DNA of 63,311 nt from Acanthaster planci. Lineage: Eukaryota; Echinodermata; Asteroidea; Valvatida; Acanthasteridae. Below are positions 11,730 to 22,959 of this stretch, in pieces. A program made the translations under genes and the position numbers. Numbering within the stretch: the stretch's first letter is position 1; each line of letters begins with the position of its first letter. The stretch lies in the NCBI RefSeq assembly GCF_001949145.1, contig NW_019091552.1, positions 280,989 to 344,299 of the forward strand, written 5' to 3'. The notes beneath the pieces are model-generated. The model did no database searches and was not told the origin of the DNA. It saw only the letters and a program-made list of their open reading frames with translations.

Positions 11730-14700
11730 TCGCGGTACACTGCATGGTTGTACTGACGCAAAGTAGATGAACTTTCCCACCACACACCACGCTCACTCCC
11801 CGGAACAATGCTGACGTATACGAGCAGCTCTCAGTCTTGATGTGCAGGCGAGTACATGTAGAATGGACGCAAACACAGGCGGAATAGACCACTGGAGGTA
11901 GCTATCGCGCAGGCGTACCGTACGTGTCTAAAATCACGCCTATTAAGTTTTGTATCGCAGTGTTAGGCTGACGAACGTTGCGGCAACAAACCACGAACTT
12001 GAAGACAGTCTTTCTCGAACTGAAAAAAATTCACGAGGCCTTGTCGCCATCTTGTCTTGCAATCATGTCTGATTTGGACGCGGCACCAGCGTCTCTATGA
12101 AGTTTACATTGTATGTGCGCTGATTCATGTCGCCACAATTTTGCCAGTAATGTGACACGAAATGATTCGGTCCCGACGTCAACATGGCGTACCCCGGTCT
12201 GGTACTCATGGAGCCTACCACCATTGCAAAAAGTTCCACTTACCCTGGAATATAGTTATTTTTCAGCCAGTGCTCCAACGAAGATTTATCGAGAGCAGTA
12301 TACGATGTGGACTTCTTCTAGAACTGGCCTTTAAACAGAATCAAGTTATTTTTTAGAAAGGAAAGGCGCTTTGTGTTAAAGATTCTTTGTTATTTAGGCG
12401 ATTTAAATTCCTACAATAAAGATGATAACATTAAACATTTTATCAATAGTTTAGAAAAATACACGAAACCCGGTTAATGCATTCCTGTTTCCTGGAAATG
12501 GTTCAGGGCCATCAAGGAAATCTGAAAAATTGCAGAAAAAGAAAAATGAACACATTTAAAAGAGAGAAGCAAAATAGCATATTTGTGATGGTTAACGTGA
12601 TGAATGCAAGTGCACAATGTTTGTGTGAAAGACCAAAAACAGAAACTCACACGGCTGTGATTTGGTAAGTAGGGAAAGAGCTGAGAGGAATCCGGGCAGA
12701 AATTTACGCTTTATACAGTCAAATTTACCATTACAGATGTCCAGGATACTGTTAATTAGCGTGAACAAATTGCTAAAGTTTCCTTACTATCCATGAGTTT
12801 TACTAGGAACGCCCGCCTCGTTCCCACGGGCTGCTTGCATGTTCCATCTCGATCGTGCAAAAACTGGTGCGAACCAATGTGGCGCAGCAAAATCGTTACC
12901 CTATCGGAACGGTCAGTAGAAGTATAGAGTCATATTTGTTACAAGCTCCGAGCGGTATTATTCTGAGAATGCCCGACACTACTCAACAACGCGAAGAATG
13001 ATATGTTTAGCAGTCCTTCGAGACTACCAGAAAAAAAAAAGTTATGACACCTTCCAGTCGATGCAAGCTTGTGTCAAGTGGCAAACCCTGCCCCTAGCGT
13101 CAATACTGACACGTTTCAGAGGGCTTTGACTTCAGATTCAAATGTACAAAATATGGCTTGAGATGCGTGTACAGCCTGGGAGTATTAGGATTGAATGCTC
13201 TCAAGAAGGTGCTTTCACAAATATAAATAATATGACTTGAGAGCATACATTCGATCCGATGTGTTGTTAGAAAGCTTTGGAGTGAAAAAGTATTCACAGA
13301 ATTTGGTCAGGTAAGACTAAAGAAAAAGAAAAGAAAGCTCTCAGGAGTTTTCGTGTAACTTCTAGGTGAAGTAACCCCTACCTAACTGACAAGTATGTTA
13401 ATGTTTGTCCATCAACGTTTGATTGATGTACCTTTGTGCCTGTCGTGTTACGTGGAGCTGTGATGTCTCTCTTGGCTAAGGAACTCCAGAGGTGCCATTG
13501 GACTTGTTGAGATCCTGACATGTTTCATCTCAGGACCATGACATTTTCAAGCAAGATGTCGACGTCTGGAGAGAGTTGATCACAGGGAGACAACAACCGG
13601 AAAAATAGGACGTCGACTTCCTTAGACAATGTATCATGCACTTACTTTCAAGATTTTGTCATGCTTTGATCTCAGGATGTCGACATTCAGTTTGTAAAAT
13701 GTCGTTAAATATTTTGTAAGGATCTCACTAGTCGGGTGGCAGTTTCAGAACTCTGCACTTCCGGGGAATGAAAGCTTCTGTCAACAAGGTTGAACAAATA
13801 GAGCGAAAAGTTGGGTCTGCCAAGAGCATTGTCAGGCGCAAGTGATTGGGAAAGCTATTGGTGCATGATAGGCTTGACCTGTTTGCAGATGGACCGAATT
13901 CTTGAACGGTCTTACTGTATACGGCGTATACCCTACCCCAAAAAGTAACATTTATTTTCTCTCAAACTAATCGTCAGAAATAGTTCCTTTTGGCATCAAA
14001 TTGAAGCTTGAAATTTTATCTTTTCATTACTAAAGATTTCATGTATTAAAATCTTATGACGCGTTGCGGGGAGAATTGTATCTGTTTGTTCTACCCGATA
14101 TGATTTACGCCAGATATTTTTTTAAAATGCCACGTTTACGCCATTGTATTAAAAACTTCTTTATATTCCAGACGATTGGGATTAATGTGGAGATCCGGGG
14201 CATAGTAAATTAACATAATTTATGAAGGTGACGTCATCGTGGCCTACGTGCTTAAACGCGCACGCGGAGTCTTTTTTTGCATTCTGAAGATCATGGCTGA
14301 CGTCTTCCGCCGAGCCTTCAAACAAACCAACAAGTTTTGATGCTAAAACCCCGGAAATCGAGAGTTTCCAGAGAGTTTGGACGGGAACCCACACTTGAAT
14401 AGATTATCCCCGAACGTCAAGGTGGGTTTAATTTAAAGGAATTAGTGGTAACTTTCCGGAAAACTTTATGTATCTGCCAAACACTTGAAGCTGCATGTAT
14501 AACGTTACATGTCTGTACATGTACTTGATCACAATAGCCTTTACATGACTAAAGACGTCCGTTATTCTTTCAATTGTACAGAGTTTCTTTTACACTTGTA
14601 ACTTTTCGTCATTTGGGATTCTCGACTGGGGGCTCAGCCTGTCCTTTCCACTACTACTTTAGGACTGGTCAGCTGGTACGTGTGATCTCTGTGATGGAAT

Positions 14701-15830
14701 AAATAAATGCACCAATACTTGTAAAGACGAGAAGTCTGGGGTCGTTATTTTGGCATGTTTAGTCTCCCTTCATCTTCCCCTTCTCCGGTGGGCGAATCAC
14801 CCCCTGATACTTTAAGGCAGGGCTGGACCACTACATTAATGTCAAGTGAACCGAAATAGCTTTATGATAATTTAGGATTTGAATTCAATTATTGGACACC
14901 CTTGCAAAATAAACTGTTCAAACCTCTATTGGACCGAACAAAAAGGAGTTGTCTTAAAGTACATTAAAAATATCTCTCCAACTCAACATGAGTTTTATAT
15001 GAAATTTTCAGTTTTAAGAAGAAAACACTGGAAGCTGGAATTTCTAATTCGAAATCAATGATTTTTGACAATTACATTGGAAAAAATAAATTTTAGGTTC
15101 GGGTTGCCGTTTTTTGTTTTGTTTTGATTTTTGAGACACACCATCGGTCGTGATATCTTTTAGCTTATAATTTCAGCGGACGTGTACTTTGAAAAGGTTG
15201 GGAATTTGTTTTGAATGATTATGTACATATGCCACCAGACAAAAAGGGAAAACAAAAATGGACAAAGTTCTCTAACGACATATAAGGGGCCAAAAGATTA
15301 ACTCTTGCAAGATCGGATAATTTTTAGAAAGCTTGGCCCCAAAGTGGAGACAACTGAATTTCCAGTTGGGTAAAATTGCTAACCTTGAACTCAGGGATTG
15401 TCAATGTTTAGAGCTGGTATTTTATTTTATGTCAGGGTCGTTGGGTGTTGGGTAGGGAATATCACAATTCAATTCTTTGTACAATCAACATGAGACCAAA
15501 TATCTAAACCAGTATTCTTTTTGGGAATGAAATATCCCTTGCTTTCTGAATGCAATGTGGTTGGCAGCTCACCTTGAATGAAATTTATATGTAAAGAGAG
15601 TCTGTAATGGTAACTCATTCGTTATTGGGTGAGATTGCTCCTCTTTCCCCGATTGCTTTGCCTGGCTGCTCGCGTGGGACATCCCTAAACTGCTAAGTAT
15701 ACGGTACCCGGTAAGATATGCAGGGCTTGGTGGCGGTAGGCAGCTTCAAAGCTTAGGCACCTTGCCCTTAGGAACTCAAGGAGATATTATACACTGCCTG
15801 GGGATGAGGCATGATAGACTTGGTAATCCC
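11730..15830. other. No supported gene
   Basis: Intergenic-looking DNA with short unrelated ORFs. The minus ORF around 14,182-14,394 starts only at GTG and overlaps a CpG-rich patch; it has no recognisable domain. From 14,420 to 15,830 the sequence is AT-rich and featureless. Confidence 0.5.
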
Positions 15831-15840
15831 TTGTTGCGAA

Positions 15841-16208
15841 TATGGCGTGCAAAGTTAACATTTAATCTGCGTATAGAGATATCTCTATTCCTAATAGAGT
15901 TATCTCTATTAGGAATAGAGATATATCTATTAGAAATAGAGATATTTCTATTAGGAATAGAGATATCCCCATTATGTTTCCGGTCCTGCACTTGCGTCCA
16001 CGGAAAGTTCATTGTAACGTCACGCACGAAGTTTCACTAAGCCTCAAGATAATAGATTTTTAAACAGAAAACGAAGAGGGCGACCTGCTGACCTCGGATG
16101 CGGGAACTTAATAGAGATATCTCTATTCGGGGAATAAATGTTAACTTGACATGTCTAGGTATAGAGATATCTGTAAACGAGGACCAAATGTTAACTTTGC
16201 CCGCCAAA
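15841..16208. mobile_element. Non-autonomous DNA transposon (palindrome-rich MITE), copy 1
   Basis: The 368-bp element begins TATGGCGTGCAAAGTTAACA and ends TGTTAACTTTGCCCGCCAAA; the ends are inverted copies of each other over about 25 bp. It is flanked on both sides by TGCGAA (15,835-15,840 and 16,209-16,214), a perfect 6-bp target duplication. Inside, next to both ends, lie palindromes built on AGAGATATCTCT. The middle holds a GTTTCACT..AAGCCTC...TAGATTTTTAAACA segment shared, inverted, with the copy at 38.2 kb. No transposase is encoded. A 6-bp duplication does not fit Tc1/mariner, piggyBac or typical hAT; I cannot assign the superfamily by eye. Confidence 0.85.
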
Positions 16209-16836
16209 TGCGAACTTGAAATCATATACTATTCCGATGGGTATAACTGCGCACTGAATGATCTGGAAGAACATTACCGCGTATCTTTTATTGATTACAT
16301 TTTTGGTGTAGTAAAATAATTCGTAGTTCACTTGCAAAGAGCAAGAGACACTGTGCAAAGAGCATTGATTGAATTTAGTGCAGCACAGTTTCAACAATTA
16401 CACCACTTGTGCCTCACAGTCGGCGAATCTGTTTTTATGAGTGTTAATGCGAGAAAAAATAGTCGTCTTTTTCAGAGAAATTGTAACTTTGTTGCAGCCT
16501 GAAATCTGATACCACAATACATTTTTTAAATATTGATTATGCCGATGTAAAGTCTTACATTGGAGTACGTTTTACTGTTGCGCTCAACATTTTAGCAATA
16601 GAAAGGTGTATATAGTTGAAGGTTTAACTGCTTCCTCTTGTGAAATTCACTCTAGAAAAGACGGAAAAATTTGATGAACAATCGGAATAAAAGACGTAAA
16701 AGTAAGTTCACTTTCCTGGGCTTGCTCCCTATAATCATGTAATCATTGCGCACGTCATTGCGCAAACTGGTGAAAATAACTTCATATGGATCAGTTGATA
16801 TACTTTATTCTTAAAACTTAAGTTCATTTCATTCAG

Positions 16837-17131
16837 GTCAAAATGTGCCCCATAGATGCTAAGCCGTTAGCCCATGATATCTCCTCAGCAACCCCAACCA
16901 ACGCACGGAAGTCCACGCCTGTTATGGACCACCATGTGCCGATTGAAGCTTTCACGTCTCTCACGTCTTCAAGCGCGGGACAGTAACCGTAAACCGCCGG
17001 CCCATCTGATAGCGAAGCTGGGAACGAGCTCTCCAGCCCCGATAAAAATCTGCTTCTCAACTAGAGTCTCCGTCCTGCCGGAGAGAAGTCCGACTCCCCA
17101 AGTGCTGGCCGGGGAATTGGCCCTAGTTTAA
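16837..17131. other. GC-rich open-frame island, possible exon on either strand
   Basis: This 300-bp patch is clearly richer in GC than its flanks and open in more than one frame. On the plus strand an acceptor-like TTCATTTCATTCAG precedes 49 codons (VKMCPIDAKPLAHD... to ...SSSAGQ) ending at TAA 16,984-16,986. On the minus strand a frame of about 75 codons (including GTWWSITGVDFRALVGVAEE) runs to a stop at 16,833. Neither matches a family I know. Only one strand can be right, and it may be a decayed exon or a transposon fragment. Confidence 0.25.
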
Positions 17132-17139
17132 ACACGACA

Positions 17140-17885
17140 CCCGCTTAACCCAGATTTCAGCTGGTCATCGTAGATAAGAAAGGGATCAAATAATCCTTCC
17201 TCAAGATCTGATTATGTAAGTGTTTTTAGAAACATCCCTCATGATGATGAATGATAACTGTAATTGTACCTTTTCTTGAAAGTGTAGTCAATTTAAAAGA
17301 GCGGGGCATGAAATCAGCACTGGCTGACTCTCCAAATATGGTAACTGTGGAGGTCATTTTCATCCGAAATTTATTTTAATCTTACTTCGTGTTTTTGCGC
17401 AGGAGTGGAGCATGGAGTAATAAGAACAGTCTTGTCTGGACGGACTGATAAATAGAAATTCATGAGGGTTTTGGAGCCAGTATTCGTGGGTATTTTTTTT
17501 AACGAAAAAAGTAACTTTTGCGCCCAGTGAGAGTAAAACTACAAATGACGGACTATAATGTGGTCTAAGATGGTTTATTCATTTCAAACGAGATGGATGA
17601 TGGAAGCAGAGGTTTTCAATGGTGGAGGCTTCGATGGTTGTGTACCTTTTGTATTGTTTGAGAGGCCACTACTATAGGGACTTATACCCTTATATGTTAC
17701 CGAAAATGGGTCACTTGGGAGACATTCCCATAGGAACGTGCACAAAATTTTTCCAACTTTACCGTCCCATAATTCAATATTTCCTGATCCGATCTTAACC
17801 AAACTTTGCTTGTTTTCCTTTCAGACCCTAACCTATCATCTCTCAATATGTGGACTTTAAAAATTTTCCTCCTTTTGGTAGTTGG
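17140..17885. other. No supported gene
   Basis: AT-rich sequence without conserved structure; short ORFs only. Confidence 0.5.
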
Positions 17886-17995
17886 AGCATTAGGGAGACA
17901 TTGAAATGTCTCCTAATGACCGATGTCTCACTAATGTTGAAAAATTTACCACACAATGTCTCCCAAGTGACCTATATGGAAGTATATACACAGTG
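17886..17995. repeat. Dispersed repeat, copy 2, with foldback
   Basis: Starts with a near-perfect hairpin: ATTAGGGAGACATT, GAA, then ATGTCTCCTAAT. It then runs through ATGTCTCACTAATGTTGAAAAATTTACCACA and AATGTCTCCCAAGTGAC, matching the order of words at 1-95. The two copies show this is an interspersed element ending or beginning in a foldback. Confidence 0.6.
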
Positions 17996-17999
17996 AAAA

Positions 18000-20900
18000 A
18001 AGTGTATAGGCCCTGTGTACAGGCAAATGTTCTATGACCAGTAAGGCATTCTTTGATGCAACGGGGAGAGGGTAACTGTGAATACAGATCTTGCCCCCCG
18101 GGAGGGGTGACACCTCTGGATGCATCCATCGTAGAGGACAACACGCGTAAATTTCACAAGGCAGCAAATAAGGCAAGTTCAAAGGAGAATGTTGAGAAAA
18201 GCATCAATGTAAATGGAGAGAGGGTGAGAAAAAGATCAGGATATCGTTCTATTTGTGCCTGTAGCCCGGACTAATGTGCCAGGGAGGGGGAAAAGGGAAA
18301 TTCTGCGCTATTCCCGAGACATGATTCCTGGCACCAGATGAAATTAATTTATAGTTTCCTCGAGCTGAAAACTGAAACATTAAAGACGATCTAACCTTTC
18401 AACTGAATTTATTAAATGATATGGTGCCCTGTACTTCATGGGTAAATCGCACCTCTGCATTGTTCACCGGCAATAATTGTTTTAGAATCGTTATGCGTTA
18501 CCACGGAAACCCACTAAATTAGAGCGCGCTCTGTGCTGTAGCTTTCCAGTGCATTCTGCTCCATAATCACCTGTTACCAAATGAACCAGTCGAAATGGGA
18601 CTTAATGACCAATGAAATTGAAAAAAAATGATAAACCGGTTCCAGAATCAACGTCAACCTAATTTTAATGTTATTTCCACCCTTGGAATATTTTTTCTTT
18701 CTCTCATGTTTCTTTTCAGAATAAAATGTCTACGTGACTTCGGATTATGACACAAAATCGATACTATTTATTTTGGAACCGCGTAGCAGCTCAAAATTCC
18801 CGTTGACGGAAGGAGGGAACATATAACTGAGTGCAGGTTGTGTGGCTTGTTTGTCGTACTGATTCAAGCGTTCCGATTCGTGTGTTTGTGTGAGTGTGAA
18901 AAACCGCAAAATATTTCAGAATCGATAATATTGAGTCTCTTGCTTTCAGCTGGGTTGATCTCGTACGGTGCAAAGTGACAGTTGTTTCACTGCATCGTTC
19001 CAGATTTTCAACGGCTCAGTTGACCCATCCATTTAGATACAGAGGACTTTTTTATTTAAGGGCGACCGTATGCAGCAGACGGCAAACTGCTGCAGACGAT
19101 TTGCACTGCGTCAAAAACATCGAGATGTAAAGTATTGACTGCAATATTTAAATCGAACCTCTGACGACAACGTCGACACCGGGCCAATATGAGAAATGCG
19201 AATTTCTTATTCGTTTCGAATTCTGGAAGGTCCATTTGTATGTCTGTTTTTGACATTATCTGCCAGTTTGAGTAAATCTATGGAAGGAGGGAACATTAGC
19301 AGATAGGGACTTGTTATGACACATAGGTTGACTACTACAAATTGTCACTCTGTTATACGCTATATCGTTACATCGAAAAACGATACACGTGGTTTCATGC
19401 TAAGGTGCATTCCCAGAAATGCTGCAAGGAGTCACGGAAAGTTGTGACTAGAGTTGAGTCATTTAGCTTGTAGCACTAGTTGAGTTGAGTCCGTTACCCG
19501 TTAGGACTCGGTCGAGTCGCCACGGAATGTGGTTCGAATCAGGCTGGAGTCAAGCCATTGACTCGATATCCAACCATTTGTAGCTCTGACTTTTGCTGTT
19601 GTCAAGCAGTGAGTGAAGAACATTCACACATTTTGAAAGGTGAAAGTGGGAGGCTTTGAATTTTACCAACGCTGACTGTCAACTCAATTTTCCTTGAAAT
19701 TAGCTAATCACCACAAGGGTGAAAACACACCCATGCAATATGGCTCCACGATGACGCGCGCTTCCAGCGAGTGTTACCAAACTCGCATGCACAAGAATCA
19801 AACCAGGGAGGAAGAAAAAATTACAGAGCGTAATCACGTGGGGCGTGCAAGACAGGTTATTATTCAAGTGCCGGCGCAGCTGCGACCGATGTGCAATGAA
19901 GGGCAAAAGACATTTTCCTCCCAAATCAGAAGTGGTTAAAGTTCCGAAAGGCGGCTACCCCCGGGGGATAAAAAAACGGGAGGACGGGGGAGGAAAGAGG
20001 GAGGCAAGACTGAGCGGGGGAAAGGTGAAAATTAACTAGCCCCCGACGTGGGAACGGCCGGACCAGTTAATCATTCAATTTGTGGGGCGGTGGCGGTCGA
20101 GCGACTGCGACCTCGTGTACGCCGCTCAGGAGAAGGTCGAGTGTAGCTCGGGGCGCAGGGTACAACCACCGACCTACGGACGTGGCAACGAGTTTTCCTT
20201 TTCGATCCAAACCTCCAAACCTTTCTCTCGCTCTCTCCCGTGAAGGGAAAAAGAGGGAACGGAAAACAAACTGATTGCAAAGGGTTGTCCCGTGCAAGGT
20301 CAACATTGATGACAGGATTCGACGAAAACAAAAACGCCTGATCTTTCTCATGGCGGGAAAATGGGCAGGGATCTTGACTAGGTACAAGTTAGAGTGCCCA
20401 ATGACTTGAAAAGCGACACCTGCGTGGTCGTGGCTGAGAAGAGTGGGAACGTTGGGAGGAATTGCGTGCGAATGACTAGGCCCTGTTTGCCTACATAGTT
20501 TTACGGAGAAAAACGTATTGTTTAATGGAAATGAATTACTGCGAGCAACAATTACTGACGGTAACATTCTAATCCTTTCAAATCATTCATTCAAATTTCC
20601 TTAAAGATCGTTGTTAAATTGTGTTTTAGCAAAGAATGACATTGTACAGCTTGTAACTGTAGGTTGAAATATTTAAAAACTCACTTATATCACGAGACCT
20701 CATGGACCTACGGATCAAGTCGGAGTTAGAAAACCAATTAAATTGCACCTGACAGGGTTCCAAGGAAATCTGAAGTTTTTCCTAGCACATTTAGTACACC
20801 CTATTTCTGATGCTCCATCATGGAAGGCCAGATTGACCATGCTTAAAAAATGACGGCTAAGGCTTATGGAAAAGAAAAGAATTTACTTTTATTCGCAAAA

Positions 20901-22665
20901 TACATTTATTCCACAATAATGGTAATTAGAGACTGGGCTTTCAATCTTATCTAGTGTCGTCATATAAAGTGCCCACAAATTCTCAAAGCAAAATATATTT
21001 ACGCCACGGCGACGCTAATATTTGTCAATCTACAAGCAGAAAGCTACCAAAGAAACTGGTGTTTTGAAACCCTGTACATAAACTGAAAATCAAGGTCAAT
21101 GGGACAAACGCATCATTTTATAATTCATTTTGTTACAATTTATTTCACCTCTTGGCTCAGAGACCAACTGAGACAATTAAAAAACATGCTTATTTCAAAT
21201 CACAGGACTAATAAAACGCGCAGTAAAATGCTTAAATACATGCAGAAAGTGTAGGTTTGAGTAAGCTCACATTATTACAAACCCGCTATTCTTCAAGTGC
21301 TCACACCAAAACTACAGTAGTCAGGCTCTTCTAAACTACGAACGGCAGTACATGCTACATATATATGTATATCATGGTTTGACAGGGCCCGTTTTGAACC
21401 ATTTCGTGGCCACAAACCACATCAGTTTATACAGACATTATGCCAGCATCATGGACATTTTCATTTTTCATCAAATTTCCAGTATTATGCATTCAATGTC
21501 GAAAGTCCATCGATAACAGTAATCTAAAAATTGAATCCGGAGGGCATTGCGGCATCGGGCAATTTTCTGGAGAAAGCTTTAAATTTACTGGGACAATACT
21601 TCAACTGGCTCCAATAGGAAACATTAGAACGGCAGCATTATGCACAAGACCAGAGATTCATTTGGAGAGTGTCATCTAAGTTGCTGTCCCAACACATTGA
21701 CTCTCCAGGACCCCGATGCAGAAAATGAAGACGTGTACAACCCTTCAAATACACGTAACGATTAACAGAAAGTTTGGAAAGGCTTCAACTACTTCAAAAC
21801 TGCTTGTGATCGCTAACATGACCATCACTTAACGTCTGACGACTGATGAAACCCTTCGCCACATTTTACCCAAACAGATATAAGATTGAATAAAATTTAT
21901 CAGAAATAAACATGAACCTGCTTCAGAGTCAGAGAAGAAATCCATTGCCGTAAAAAGAAAAGAGCGCCCTCCTATATGACAAGCATCCAGGTGGGCAGCG
22001 CGATGTACACCTACATAAAAACGAACACATTGGCTTAGTGTTTCCTTCTCCGTGGTCTATCGTGTATCAAAATCAATTCAGTTTATAAATATCTTGAAGA
22101 AGCCTTGAAACTTTGAAATAGCTGCGTTCTTTTTTGTGTTCAGAGCACTTTGGCGATAAAGAGGGAATTTCATGCCATACAAGTAAATACCGCCCTCTCA
22201 TGAGTTAGTGGTGCGGATTGGGGGCGCAGCACTATCCGAATGTAGAGCCAAAACCACGGTTGCAAACTAGTAAATAAACTTTCATAGACGACAAGGATAA
22301 ATGTATTAAAAACACACACAAAATAATTTACAATTTGCTAGGTACACAAAACCAAAGTCAGATTTGTTTTTATCATCTTTGTAAAGATAATCACTACCAA
22401 GATGTTCTCCATATCATTGCCAAACCGACCGATATTTGGGTTCATTGATTCATTCAAATATCTTAATTATTGTCGAAAGCTCACAGTAAAGCTCAGAGAT
22501 GGACCTCCAAAGTTTCACAAACCCTTGTGAGTCCAGGCCACAAGATCTCCTCGTGTGAGGGAACTTAAAGGGTCCATGCGGACCTCCCCGAACGAACAGC
22601 CATTTTCTTCTTTATGTTGTGCCTGGATATGTCAGTAACAGTACAAATGGTGAAAAAAAATGAAT
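18000..22665. other. No supported gene; GC-rich patch and low-complexity GAGTC repeats
   Basis: Around 19,430-19,570 the sequence is built from degenerate GAGTCGAGTC/GACTCG words. At 19,740-20,480 there is a CpG-rich, polypurine-containing patch (GGGAGGACGGGGGAGG) that could be a promoter or island; the 166-codon minus ORF across it starts in low-complexity DNA and I take it as a by-product of base composition. From 20,570 to 22,665 the sequence is AT-rich with no exon-like signals. Confidence 0.4.
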
Positions 22666-22673
22666 AAAACGTG

Positions 22674-22683
22674 TTTATTTATT
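22674..22683 (-). terminator. Polyadenylation signal, minus strand
   Basis: Minus-strand AATAAATAAA, about 25 bases after the TGA of the ORF at 22,708-22,953. The spacing is right for a transcript end. Confidence 0.4.
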
Positions 22684-22707
22684 GTCAATTACTGTTTTTA
22701 CCCCCCC

Positions 22708-22957
22708 TCAAATCCTCGACAAGTGGTTTGACGTACGTTTAAGAACCCGCAAACCGTAGTCTGGCGCCATTTGGGCCGTCTGAAACCCAGAGTAAGCACG
22801 CACGGCTTCCTTCGCGGCGGCGTACGTGGAGATATCGTAGCCCTTTCCGTTTGCGTTTCTCCAAGACTCCTCTTCGTTTTTCTGTTTTATTCTTGGACTT
22901 CTCACTTTTTTAGCAGTATTTCCACAGCCTGCAGCATCATACCTGGTTGGCATTTTC
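22708..22957 (-). CDS. Small ORF with degenerate THAP-like start, possible last exon
   Basis: On the minus strand an acceptor-like ATGATATTTCAG precedes GAAAATG and an 81-codon frame. The protein opens MPTRYDAAGCGNT. THAP zinc fingers commonly begin M-P-x-x-C-x4-C; here the first cysteine is Tyr (residue 5) and the second is present (Cys10). KNEEESWRN further on resembles the KDE..R..W part of THAP. The canonical histidine and last cysteine are not evident, so it would not bind zinc as it stands. The frame ends at TGA and an AATAAA follows. An internal donor-like AAAAAA/GTGAGA could instead end a first exon after residue 16. It could be a decayed P-element/THAP transposon start, a small diverged gene, or chance. 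Confidence 0.3.
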
Positions 22958-22959
22958 CT

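Noticed and set aside
20067-20567. 166-codon minus-strand ORF
   Set aside because: It lies in a CpG- and purine-rich patch, its protein is low-complexity (Arg/Ser/Pro), other frames are also open, and no domain is recognisable.
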